A DNA stretch of 64,000 nt, from contig NZ_CAKZLP010000055.1 of the NCBI RefSeq assembly GCF_937127095.1, positions 1 to 64,000 of the forward strand, given 5' to 3'. This document shows positions 17,121 to 24,781 of the stretch, piece after piece. The position numbers and the translations under genes were made by a program. The number at the start of each line of letters is the position of its first letter. Position 1 is the stretch's first letter. The notes beneath the pieces were generated by a model. The model saw only the letters and a list, made by a program, of their open reading frames with translations, had not been told where the DNA came from and made no database searches. The stretch is from an uncultured Amphritea sp. GTDB taxonomy: Bacteria; Pseudomonadota; Gammaproteobacteria; Pseudomonadales; Balneatricaceae.

Positions 17121-17126
17121 TATAAT
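17121..17126 (+). promoter_or_regulatory. Candidate -10 element of the SLC13 permease gene
   Basis: A perfect TATAAT lies 29 bp before the ATG at 17156. No convincing -35 is visible at 16-18 bp, which suggests activator dependence, for example by a CysB-like regulator. This is inference. Confidence 0.4.
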
Positions 17127-17155
17127 TGGACGACACGAACTAAAAAAGTCGGAAT

Positions 17156-18922
17156 ATGGATTTTTCAGCCGGGTTAACACTCTTTCTCCTTGTTTCAGTG
17201 CTTTTGCTACTGGTGTTTAGTCACGTTGCCGCGGATATGATTTTGATGGCTGCCATGGGTGTGCTGATTATATCTAAGGTGCTCACACCTGCTGAAGCGT
17301 TGGCGGGATTCTCCAATGCCGGCGTTATCACGATTGCGGCTTTCTACGTGATCGCCGCAGGACTGAAAGAGACTGGCGCGGTGCGCTGGATCGGACAACT
17401 ATTACTGGGTTCACCAGAGAGTGAAAAGAAAGCTCTGCTTCGCGTTATCATGCCCTCTGCGTTGTTAAGCGCGTTTATGAATAATACCGCTGTTGTCGCC
17501 ATGTTTATTCCTGCTGTTCAGGACTGGTCACGACGGATTAAAATTCCGGTTTCAAAACTGCTATTGCCTCTCAGCTATGCGGCCATTCTTGGTGGTACCT
17601 GCACTTTGATCGGCACCAGTACCAACTTGGTGGTGGATGGTTTGTTGCAGGCGAAAACCGGGATTGCCCTGGGAATGTTCGATCTGGCCTGGGTGGGTGT
17701 GCCGGTGCTGCTGATTGCGAGTGGGCTGATTATACTGTTAGCCCCCTGGGTACTACCGGATCGAAAAGGTGTGGTTGAGCAGCTTGAGTCTGCCCGGGAA
17801 TACGTTGTTGAGCTGCTGGTCAGCCCCGGAGGCCCTATTGTCGGTAAAACGGTGGTGCAGGCGGGGCTGCGACAGTTAACCTATGGTTATCTGGTGGATA
17901 TCAAGCGGCGAGGACAGCTGCTGACAGCGGTCTCACCTGACGTGGTGCTGGAAGCTGATGATGTGCTGGTGTTTATTGGTGCCCCCGAGAGTGCTCATGA
18001 GCTTCGCGGGGTGCGTGGGCTTGTACCGCCGCATGGAGATCTTGAAAAGCTGGATATCGCCGTACAGGAGCGTTGTCTTGTTGAAGCGGTTATTGGCCCT
18101 GAGTTTTTTGGCCTTGATCAGACCATTCGTGAGTCTCGTTTTCGTAGCCGTTTCCGCGCTGCTATTCTATCGGTGTGTCGTCAGGGGCATCGTCTGGACG
18201 GAAAGATTGGTGATATCCGCTTACAGATGGGCGATACCCTGTTGATGGAAGCCAGCGATGATTTTGTCAGCCAATATCGTTCCCGAAGGGACTTTCTGCT
18301 AGTTAGTGCACTAAATGAGTCAACACCACCGGACTTTGATAAGGCGCCGATCGCCATCGGTACACTCCTGTTGATGGTATTCGCCAGCGCGGCAGGTTTT
18401 GTTTCAATTCTGGAAGCCTCGATCGTTGCTGCAGGGTTAATGCTGGCAACCCGCTGTGTATCGGTTTCCCGGGCTCGACGTAACGTTGATCTGTCGGTTT
18501 TGATTGTGATTGCTTCATCCTTTGCCCTGGGTGCTGCTATGGTGAAAACCGGCAACGCCCGTATGCTTGCTGAGGGGTTACTGTTCTCGGATGCGATCAG
18601 CCCCTGGCAGGCACTGATACTGATGTATGTGATCACGGTTGTTGTCACCGAACTGATCACCAACAATGCTGCCGCTGTGCTAATGTTTCCGGTGGCGATG
18701 TCTCTGGCAGAACAGTTGGGTGTTAGTTACATGCCTTTTGTTATTGCGGTTATGTTTGCCGCCTCTGCTAGTTTTATTACGCCATTAGGTTATCAAACCA
18801 ATCTGATGGTCTATGGTCCGGGGGGCTATCGTTTTACCGATTATGCCCGGCTGGGAATACCGCTTAGTCTGACGGCGGGTGGGGTTTCGCTTGCGCTGAT
18901 TCCACTGGTCTGGCCGTTTTAA
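17156..18922 (+). CDS. SLC13-family permease with RCK_C domains, probable sulfate transporter
   Basis: This 588-residue inner-membrane protein has about five N-terminal helices (residues 1-200), a cytoplasmic insert of two RCK/TrkA C-terminal-like domains (about 215-380, for example EYVVELLVSPGGPIVGKTV and VLEADDVLVFIGAPES), then further helices. Hallmark hairpin repeats are FMNNTAVVAMFIP and TGTSTNLVVDGLL-type (GTSTNLVVDG), mirrored by ELITNNAAAVLMFP and ITPLGYQTNLMVYGPGGY. Such proteins carry sulfate or dicarboxylates. Its position divergent from cysD and ahead of cysQ argues for sulfate uptake, but the substrate is inferred. Confidence 0.9.
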   Translation: MDFSAGLTLFLLVSVLLLLVFSHVAADMILMAAMGVLIISKVLTPAEALAGFSNAGVITIAAFYVIAAGLKETGAVRWIGQLLLGSPESEKKALLRVIMPSALLSAFMNNTAVVAMFIPAVQDWSRRIKIPVSKLLLPLSYAAILGGTCTLIGTSTNLVVDGLLQAKTGIALGMFDLAWVGVPVLLIASGLIILLAPWVLPDRKGVVEQLESAREYVVELLVSPGGPIVGKTVVQAGLRQLTYGYLVDIKRRGQLLTAVSPDVVLEADDVLVFIGAPESAHELRGVRGLVPPHGDLEKLDIAVQERCLVEAVIGPEFFGLDQTIRESRFRSRFRAAILSVCRQGHRLDGKIGDIRLQMGDTLLMEASDDFVSQYRSRRDFLLVSALNESTPPDFDKAPIAIGTLLLMVFASAAGFVSILEASIVAAGLMLATRCVSVSRARRNVDLSVLIVIASSFALGAAMVKTGNARMLAEGLLFSDAISPWQALILMYVITVVVTELITNNAAAVLMFPVAMSLAEQLGVSYMPFVIAVMFAASASFITPLGYQTNLMVYGPGGYRFTDYARLGIPLSLTAGGVSLALIPLVWPF

Positions 18923-18980
18923 AGGCTAATGATGTAATAGCGACTTATTTAAAAGCTTACTTTAAAGAGAGAAGGACGCC

Positions 18981-19760
18981 ATGTTTAACAACTCGGATAT
19001 TATTGCGCTGGCCAAAAAAGCGGGTGATGCCATTATGGATATCTATCAACGGGATTTTGCCATATCTGAGAAGAGTGACGAAAGCCCTTTAACCGAAGCG
19101 GATCTGGCCTCTCATCACTGTATCGTCGATGGTTTGAAGCTGCTGACTCCTGATATTCCGGTGCTGTCTGAAGAGTCCGGTGCAAATGAGCATCAGGATC
19201 GGTTGTCATGGCAAACGTACTGGCTGATCGATCCGCTGGATGGTACTAAAGAGTTTATTAAGAAAAACGGTGAGTTTACCGTCAATATTGCGCTGATCGA
19301 TCAGGGTAAAGCCGTCTTTGGTGTTGTCTATGCGCCTGCGCTTGAAGTGACCTATTGGGGTGATGCCGAAGGTGCTTTTAAAGAGTTGGGTGGGCAGGTG
19401 ACGCCAATTCGGGTCTCTGAGATTCCCGCTGATAATGCTGTCTGGCGGGTTGTCGGTAGCCGCTCGCATCAGTCTGATGAGTTTAAAGCGTTTGTTAAAG
19501 GCTTGCCGGAAACCGAAGTGGTGTCGATGGGGAGTTCTTTGAAGCTCTGTCTGGTTGCTGAGGGTGCCGCTGACATTTATCCGCGTCTGGGCTTAACCAG
19601 TGAGTGGGACACTGCGGCTGCGCATGCAGTTGTTGAGGCTGCTGGTGGGCAGGTGCTGCAATATCCAGAGCTGACGCCGCTGTTATACAACACGCGTCCT
19701 GATACATTGTTGAACCCGTTCTTTATTGTCTGTGCTGATAAGTCGGATAAGTGGGCTTAA
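18981..19760 (+). CDS. cysQ: 3'(2'),5'-bisphosphate nucleotidase CysQ
   Basis: This 259-residue phosphatase of the inositol monophosphatase fold removes PAP, the toxic by-product of PAPS use, giving AMP. The metal-binding motifs are all present: SEESG (residues about 61-65), WLIDPLDGTKEFIKKNGEFTVN (about 83-104) and SEWDTAAAHAVVEAAGG near residue 212. Length is normal for CysQ. It lies 58 bp after the permease in the same direction, with a good ribosome site (GAGAGAAGGA), so the two are likely co-transcribed. Together with cysD/cysNC it makes a complete sulfate activation and recycling set. Confidence 0.96.
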   Translation: MFNNSDIIALAKKAGDAIMDIYQRDFAISEKSDESPLTEADLASHHCIVDGLKLLTPDIPVLSEESGANEHQDRLSWQTYWLIDPLDGTKEFIKKNGEFTVNIALIDQGKAVFGVVYAPALEVTYWGDAEGAFKELGGQVTPIRVSEIPADNAVWRVVGSRSHQSDEFKAFVKGLPETEVVSMGSSLKLCLVAEGAADIYPRLGLTSEWDTAAAHAVVEAAGGQVLQYPELTPLLYNTRPDTLLNPFFIVCADKSDKWA

Positions 19761-20173
19761 ATAATTAATCGCGACGGGTATGGTGTTTTTGTAGGAGGTG
19801 TGCCCTCACGCCGCTAATGCTAGGTCATCGCGACGGGGTACCCAGAGGGCATACTAGCGTCGCTCCTACAAAACCCCTACCTTGTGGGAGGCGCGCCCTC
19901 GCGGCGATTATTTGACCTGGTGCCTATTGATGGTTTTATCGCGACGAGGGCGTCGCTCCCACGGTTAATGATGACAATTGTGGGAGGCGTGCCCTCACGG
20001 CGATTGTTTGGTTATGGTGGTTCAATCGCGACGAGGTACCCAGAGGGCATGCTAGCGTCGCTCGCTACAGGATGATGTTTTTGTAGGAGGCGTTCCCCCA
20101 CGCCGAATAAGCTAGGTCATCGCGACGGGTATGGTGCTTTTACCCCTGAAAAGGTTTTTTACGAGGAAAATAT
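19761..20173. other. Intergenic region filled by REP-like palindromes
   Basis: This 413-bp gap between cysQ and galE holds no supported gene. Almost all of it is the repeat cluster described separately. The last 40 bp carry the galE ribosome site (ACGAGGAAAATAT). Confidence 0.8.
19767..20131. repeat. Cluster of about nine REP-like palindromic units
   Basis: Two unit types alternate. Type A, ATCGCGACGRGG...CGTCGCTCCCACA, occurs at 19828-19870, 19938-19963 and 20025-20069 in full, and as half units at 19768-19779 and 20119-20130. Type B, GTAGGAGGCGTGCCCTCNCGGCGAT, occurs at 19790-19815, 19883-19908, 19980-20004 and 20082-20106. Long type A copies include the inner segment TACCCAGAGGGCATGCTAG. 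The half units at the two borders share GCTAGGTCATCGCGACGG context, pointing to local duplication. Confidence 0.85.
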
Positions 20174-21184
20174 ATGGCAATTCTGGTTACTGGCGGAGCC
20201 GGGTACATCGGTTCTCATACTGTGGTGATGCTGCTGGAGGCGGGTTATGAGGTGGTGGCGCTGGATAATCTCTGTAACAGCCATCCGGAGGTTTTTAACC
20301 GGATAGAAAGCATTACCGGTAAGCGGCCTGTCTTTGTTGAAGGCGATATCCGAGACCGGGCCTGTCTGGATGCATTGTTTGCTGGATATACGATTGAGTC
20401 GGTTATCCATTTTGCGGGCCTGAAAGCGGTGGGTGAGAGCTCCAGAATTCCGCTTGAATATTACCAGAACAATTTTTATGGCTCAGTTGTTCTCTGTGAG
20501 GCGATGGCTGCTGCCGGAGTGAAAAAGCTGGTATTCAGCTCATCCGCAACGGTTTACGGTGAAGATGCGCCAGTCCCCTATGAAGAAAGTATGCTGCGGG
20601 GGAAAACATCCAACCCCTATGGCAGCTCCAAGGCGATGGTCGAGCTGATGCTCACGGATCTGTGTGTATCTGACCCGGAATGGTCCGTTGCCCTATTGCG
20701 TTATTTTAATCCTATTGGTGCCCATCCCAGTGGTCTGATAGGGGAGGACCCTCAGGGGATTCCGAATAATCTGATGCCGTTTATCAGTCAGGTGGCGGTC
20801 GGTAAGCGTGAACAGTTATCTATTTTTGGTAATGATTATGGCACCCCTGATGGCACCTGCGTGCGTGATTATCTGCATGTGATGGATCTGGCGGAAGGTC
20901 ATCTTAAGTCACTCGGTTGCCTGGACCAGTCAGGCACGCACATTTATAACCTGGGTACCGGAAATGGGCTGTCGGTACTGCAAATGGTTAACAGCTTTAT
21001 TGCGGTAACCGGGGTGGTTATTCCCTATCAGTTTGCGCCGCGACGCGATGGTGATCTGCCCGCTTTCTGGGCGGATGCCAATAAGGCAAACAGGGAGCTT
21101 GGCTGGAGTACCCGTTATTCGCTGGAAGATATGATGCAGGATACCTGGAAGTGGCAATCGCAGAACCCTGAGGGGTATCGGTAA
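20174..21184 (+). CDS. galE: UDP-glucose 4-epimerase
   Basis: This 336-residue cytoplasmic enzyme interconverts UDP-glucose and UDP-galactose with tightly bound NAD. It has GGAGYIGSHTVVMLLEAGYEV at residues 7-27, VIHFAGLKAVGES, the SSSATVYGE segment with the catalytic Ser/Thr, and NPYGSSKAMVE with Tyr-x3-Lys. RYFNPIGAHPSGLIGEDPQG and CVRDYLHVMDLAEGH are typical. Length equals the family norm. It stands alone between REP clusters, but works with galU (26420) to supply galactose for polysaccharides. Confidence 0.97.
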   Translation: MAILVTGGAGYIGSHTVVMLLEAGYEVVALDNLCNSHPEVFNRIESITGKRPVFVEGDIRDRACLDALFAGYTIESVIHFAGLKAVGESSRIPLEYYQNNFYGSVVLCEAMAAAGVKKLVFSSSATVYGEDAPVPYEESMLRGKTSNPYGSSKAMVELMLTDLCVSDPEWSVALLRYFNPIGAHPSGLIGEDPQGIPNNLMPFISQVAVGKREQLSIFGNDYGTPDGTCVRDYLHVMDLAEGHLKSLGCLDQSGTHIYNLGTGNGLSVLQMVNSFIAVTGVVIPYQFAPRRDGDLPAFWADANKANRELGWSTRYSLEDMMQDTWKWQSQNPEGYR

Positions 21185-21197
21185 GGGTTCCTCGGTT

Positions 21198-21252
21198 TAA
21201 TCGCAATGGGTATGATGCTGTTGTAGGAGGCGTGCTAGCGTCGCTCGTTACA
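21198..21252. repeat. REP-like palindromic unit downstream of galE
   Basis: AATCGCAATGGGTATGATG is followed by TTGTAGGAGGCGTGCTAGCGTCGCTCGTTACAA. This hybrid of the two unit types overlaps the 3' end of the convergent gene at 21248. Confidence 0.7.
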
Positions 21253-21649
21253 AGATGTTGGTTTTAAACCATCCCCATATACCCAGAGAGAAGCCTGGAA
21301 AAAGGTCTATTCCGGCAGCGGATTTGATCAGGTACAAAGTCAGAAGCCCCAACAGCGTTGAGACAGTTAGAAATGTTAATAGGAAAAAGGCCTGGATAAA
21401 GGCTGCTGTTTTTTTCTCGGCTCTACTCAGCTCCCGTCGGTTACGGCCCAGCAGAATTACAAAGTAGTAGCGCCAGCTCCATATTTTGAGTGTGCCGCGA
21501 ATATCAACGGGATGTTTTCCCCATTTACGTGCCCCAAAAGCGATTTTCAGGGCTGACAACTGTTCTTGCGTGAAGGTGTGCCGAATATCTTCAGGTAAAC
21601 GTTTGAGTAAACCCTCTTCGAACCAATCTTTTGTCGTTTCTTCTTCCAT
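21248..21649 (-). CDS. Uncharacterised small membrane protein
   Basis: A 133-residue protein of unknown function. The N-terminal half is soluble and charged, with a motif-like stretch LPEDIRHTFTQEQLSALKIAFG (about residues 18-39), then a basic segment RKWGKHPVDIRGTLKIW. A first hydrophobic segment is at about 59-68 (YYFVILLG), followed by RNRRELSR and a clear membrane helix at about 84-110 (IQAFFLLTFLTVSTLLGLLTLYLI). I have the impression of a family seen in related marine gammaproteobacteria, but I cannot name it. It converges on galE. No operon partner is close; manB ends 523 bp away on the same strand with its start at 23142. Confidence 0.7.
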   Translation of the reverse strand: MEEETTKDWFEEGLLKRLPEDIRHTFTQEQLSALKIAFGARKWGKHPVDIRGTLKIWSWRYYFVILLGRNRRELSRAEKKTAAFIQAFFLLTFLTVSTLLGLLTLYLIKSAAGIDLFPGFSLGIWGWFKTNIL

Positions 21650-21771
21650 GGATATTCTTTGCTGGTTCTAATGGAGTCAGTATCTGGGATGCTTGAGTAT
21701 AGAAGAGCACTTGCTTGTCCGAAGCCTCAGGATTAGGAACATCGAACAAGCGGAGTGTTCAGGATTGGCTC

Positions 21772-23142
21772 TTATGCCCGTAACAGCGCTAAAAGCTCAT
21801 CAGTTTTGCTTTGCATCAGTGCTTCATCACCACGGGTTTCGACATTCAGGCGGACAACCGGTTCGGTGTTGGATGAGCGCAGGTTGAAGCGCCATTCACC
21901 CATGTCGAGGCTGATGCCGTCGGTGTAATCGATCGCCTTTGCATCATCCTTGTAAGTGTCCAGAACGCGTTCTATGGCCGCTTTAGGGTCTTCCAGCTTG
22001 CTGTTGATCTCACCGGGTGAGGGGTATTTGGTAATTCGATCATCAACCAGTTGGGATAACGTCTTTCCTTTGTTGCTGATCAGCTCTGCAACCAGTAACC
22101 ACGGCACCATGCCGCTATCGCAGTAGAAGAAGTCGCGGAAGTAGTGGTGGGCGCTCATCTCGCCGCCGTATACGGCGTCTTCTTCGCGCATTCTCTCTTT
22201 GATAAAGGCATGTCCGGTTTTGCTCTGGATCGCTTTACCACCACTCGCTTCAACGATATCCAGTGTGTTCCAGGTCAGCCGGGGGTCGTGGATAATCGCT
22301 GCGCCAGGATTTTTTACCAGGAACGCTTCTGCCAGTAGGCCAACGATATAATAGCCTTCAATAAAGCGGCCATTTTCATCAAACAGGAAACAGCGGTCAA
22401 AGTCGCCATCCCAGGCGATACCCATATCCGCTTTATGTTCCAGCACGGCTGCGATGGTGTCAGCGCGATTCTCTTCCAGAATCGGATTGGGGATGCCATT
22501 CGGAAAGGTGCCGTCTGGCTGGTGGTGTACTTTAATAAATTCGACCGGGACAGACGCCGCTTTAAACTGTGTTTCCAGTGCATCGATAACATGCCCGGCA
22601 ACACCGTTACCGGCGTTTACAACCAGCTTCATTGGCTTGAGTGCTTGCAGATCGATATAGCCTTCAAGGTGTTCGATATAGGCCGCCAGGGTATCCACTG
22701 ACGTGTAGCTGCCTCGGTTTGCCTCATCGGGAGCGGAAAATTTGTTTTCACGGGCCAACTGTTCGATATCGTTCAGTCCAGTATCTCCGCTGATAGGACG
22801 TGAGCCCTGGCGAACCAGTTTCATGCCGTTATAATCTTCAGGGTTGTGACTTGCGGTCACGACTATTCCACCATCGGTTTTCAGATGGGCAGTGGCGAAG
22901 TAGATCTCTTCTGTGCCACATAAACCGATATCTAGAACGTTGACGCCGGAATCTCTGAGGCCATTTGCCAAAGCCAGTTTCAGTGATTCAGTGGACAAGC
23001 GCATATCACCGCCGACAACAACCGTTTCAGGCTTTAAGAACTCCGCATAAGCGCGTCCGATGCGATAGGTAAGATCTTCATCCAGCTGAGTGCCAAGCTG
23101 GCCGCGGATATCATAAGCTTTGAAACAGGCTAGTTTGCTCAT
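21772..23142 (-). CDS. manB: Phosphomannomutase
   Basis: This 456-residue enzyme (CpsG type) converts mannose-6-phosphate to mannose-1-phosphate for GDP-mannose. The length equals E. coli CpsG. It starts [11 protein letters not shown] (metal/substrate entry). The phosphoserine loop is [16 protein letters not shown] near residue 98. The metal site is [12 protein letters not shown] (about 243), followed by [13 protein letters not shown] and the phosphate-binding [14 protein letters not shown] near the end. AlgC-like dual use with glucose-1-phosphate is possible but less likely. It overlaps the vanZ-like stop by one base and is last in a chain running from galU or beyond. Confidence 0.96.
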   Translation of the reverse strand: MSKLACFKAYDIRGQLGTQLDEDLTYRIGRAYAEFLKPETVVVGGDMRLSTESLKLALANGLRDSGVNVLDIGLCGTEEIYFATAHLKTDGGIVVTASHNPEDYNGMKLVRQGSRPISGDTGLNDIEQLARENKFSAPDEANRGSYTSVDTLAAYIEHLEGYIDLQALKPMKLVVNAGNGVAGHVIDALETQFKAASVPVEFIKVHHQPDGTFPNGIPNPILEENRADTIAAVLEHKADMGIAWDGDFDRCFLFDENGRFIEGYYIVGLLAEAFLVKNPGAAIIHDPRLTWNTLDIVEASGGKAIQSKTGHAFIKERMREEDAVYGGEMSAHHYFRDFFYCDSGMVPWLLVAELISNKGKTLSQLVDDRITKYPSPGEINSKLEDPKAAIERVLDTYKDDAKAIDYTDGISLDMGEWRFNLRSSNTEPVVRLNVETRGDEALMQSKTDELLALLRA

Positions 23143-23516
23143 TATGGCTTCTCTGAAGTTTGTAAGTTTGATGAATTTGAAAAAAAGTGCCGGCTAATCC
23201 GCCAGGCGAGCCAGGGTAGAAAGATGATGGCAATGCCTGTCAGATTGGCATACATATCGTAAAGCGAAAAGTGTCGGTGTGGTAAAAACCATTGCTGAAT
23301 AAATTCTGCGCTGCAAGCCAGCACGATTAAGCTGACAATAAACAGCTGAATAATCTTGCGAGACAAAGCCCAGATGCCAGCGAAAGTCATTGCTGAAAAG
23401 CCAGCGAAATGACCAAACTTATCTGACTGATCGAAAAGCTGTGGTGGCGGTGTTTGACGAAACAACCCATAGAGCAGGCCTGCCGCACAGAGGCTGAAGA
23501 TAGTCTTGCGCAGCAT
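23142..23516 (-). CDS. VanZ-like family membrane protein
   Basis: A 124-residue protein with about four hydrophobic segments (residues about 5-20, 37-52, 57-72, 92-110). It has the VanZ-like pattern [14 protein letters not shown] and, later, [25 protein letters not shown]. Members occur near polysaccharide genes and in teicoplanin-resistance clusters; the molecular function is not settled. The ends meet the neighbouring genes with single-base overlaps, so it is translated with them. Its placement between manB and the UGDH-like gene suggests an envelope polysaccharide role. Confidence 0.85.
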   Translation of the reverse strand: MLRKTIFSLCAAGLLYGLFRQTPPPQLFDQSDKFGHFAGFSAMTFAGIWALSRKIIQLFIVSLIVLACSAEFIQQWFLPHRHFSLYDMYANLTGIAIIFLPWLAWRISRHFFSNSSNLQTSEKP

Positions 23517-24781
23517 CAGCGGCCTACACCTATGTAGGTAAAACCATACATTTCAAGAGCTTCCCGGTCGAATATATTGCGCCCATCAATAATCAGAGGC
23601 ATACGCATCTCTTGTAACAATTTCTCGTAATCGGGTGACCAGTATTCAGGCCATTCTGTAACGACCAACAGGGCATCTGCAGCGGTTATTGCATCATAGG
23701 GGTTGTTGCAGAAATGAATGGATGGCTCGTCAGTGTAATACTTTTGCAGGTTGCTCAGGGCTTCGGGGTCATGAACTTTAACAGTGACGCCCTGTGCCAG
23801 CAGCGCGTCGATAATTTTCAGGCTTGGCGCGTTATCTATACTGGCGGTACCTGGTTTAAAAGAGGCGCCCCAAACAGCGATAGTTTTATTGGTCAGGTCA
23901 CACTGGTAGTGTTGCCATAGCTTTTTGAATAACAGCTCTTTCTGAGTTTCATTTTCAGAAATGACGGTTTTGAGCAGCGAGTTTTGGCCCCGTTTTTCAA
24001 AAATATCAGAGAAGCGGGCGATGTTCTGGTTAAAGTTTTGTCCACCAAAACCACAGCCAGGCGCCAGGTAGTGGCTACCAATTCGTGGGTCTGCTCCCAT
24101 GCCTTCCCTGATGGTGTCGATATCGACATCCATCTGATCCGCGAGATTTGCCAGTTCGTTAATATAACCGATACGGATCGCCAGCATTCCGGTGATTGCC
24201 AGTTTAGTGAACTCAGCTTCCCGGCTGCTCATTAACAACAGGTGCTCAATGTTCTGCAGAAATGGGCGAATTAACGAGCGGGTCATGGTGATCGCCCAGT
24301 TATTATCGCTGCCAATGGTGATGCGCTTAGGCTGACTGAACCCTTGCAGAGCCTTACCTTCCTGAAGATTGTTCGGTATGTAAACGACCACCTGATTGGC
24401 GTCCTCATTGAGAATGCTCTGGAGTTGTTCGGTTGCGCCAACGCCAAAATTGCACTGGTTTATAATGAGCAGATTTTGCGGAACGGCTTGTTCCAGTCCG
24501 CGGATAATCTGTTGTGCGCCCTGAAATTCATTATGTTCCAGGGCTAGCCAGTGGATATCGGTCTCACACTCTTCTGCCCCGGTTCGTTTGAGCCTGCCTA
24601 CCTCCATCTGCAGTTGAATCTGATCCAGAAGGCCCGGCTCGTCACGCAGTGCTGAAATATCTTGGAGGGGTTTTTTCAGCTGAGTTTCTGGCCCCTCTAT
24701 CAGGACATCGTTACCTGCTTTGGCCAGACTTGCAGCCGCTACCCACGCAGTCAGGTCAGCACCGTATACTTTAACCTTCAT
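23516..24781 (-). CDS. UDP-glucose/GDP-mannose dehydrogenase-like protein lacking catalytic residues
   Basis: This 421-residue protein has the three-domain layout of UDP-glucose 6-dehydrogenases. The central helix domain reads TKLAITGMLAIRIGYINELA, then DPRIGSHYLAPGCGFGG; the C-terminal domain begins KTIAVWGASFKPGTASIDNAPSL, typical of the family. Key positions are lost. The catalytic Cys loop, normally GFGGSCLPKD, reads GFGGQNFNQN, so Cys, Lys and Asp are missing. The Asn of the Lys/Asn pair after TKL is not kept, and the N-terminal dinucleotide loop GxGYVG is replaced by YGADLTAW. It overlaps pgi by 4 bp. It is probably a pseudoenzyme with a binding or regulatory role, not a source of UDP-glucuronate. 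Confidence 0.85.
   Translation of the reverse strand: MKVKVYGADLTAWVAAASLAKAGNDVLIEGPETQLKKPLQDISALRDEPGLLDQIQLQMEVGRLKRTGAEECETDIHWLALEHNEFQGAQQIIRGLEQAVPQNLLIINQCNFGVGATEQLQSILNEDANQVVVYIPNNLQEGKALQGFSQPKRITIGSDNNWAITMTRSLIRPFLQNIEHLLLMSSREAEFTKLAITGMLAIRIGYINELANLADQMDVDIDTIREGMGADPRIGSHYLAPGCGFGGQNFNQNIARFSDIFEKRGQNSLLKTVISENETQKELLFKKLWQHYQCDLTNKTIAVWGASFKPGTASIDNAPSLKIIDALLAQGVTVKVHDPEALSNLQKYYTDEPSIHFCNNPYDAITAADALLVVTEWPEYWSPDYEKLLQEMRMPLIIDGRNIFDREALEMYGFTYIGVGR

Noticed and set aside
19767..20131. Repeat cluster as CRISPR, and a 63-codon frame at 19884-20075
   Set aside because: Units are palindromic and alternate between two types with irregular spacing; the reading frame is made entirely of repeat sequence.
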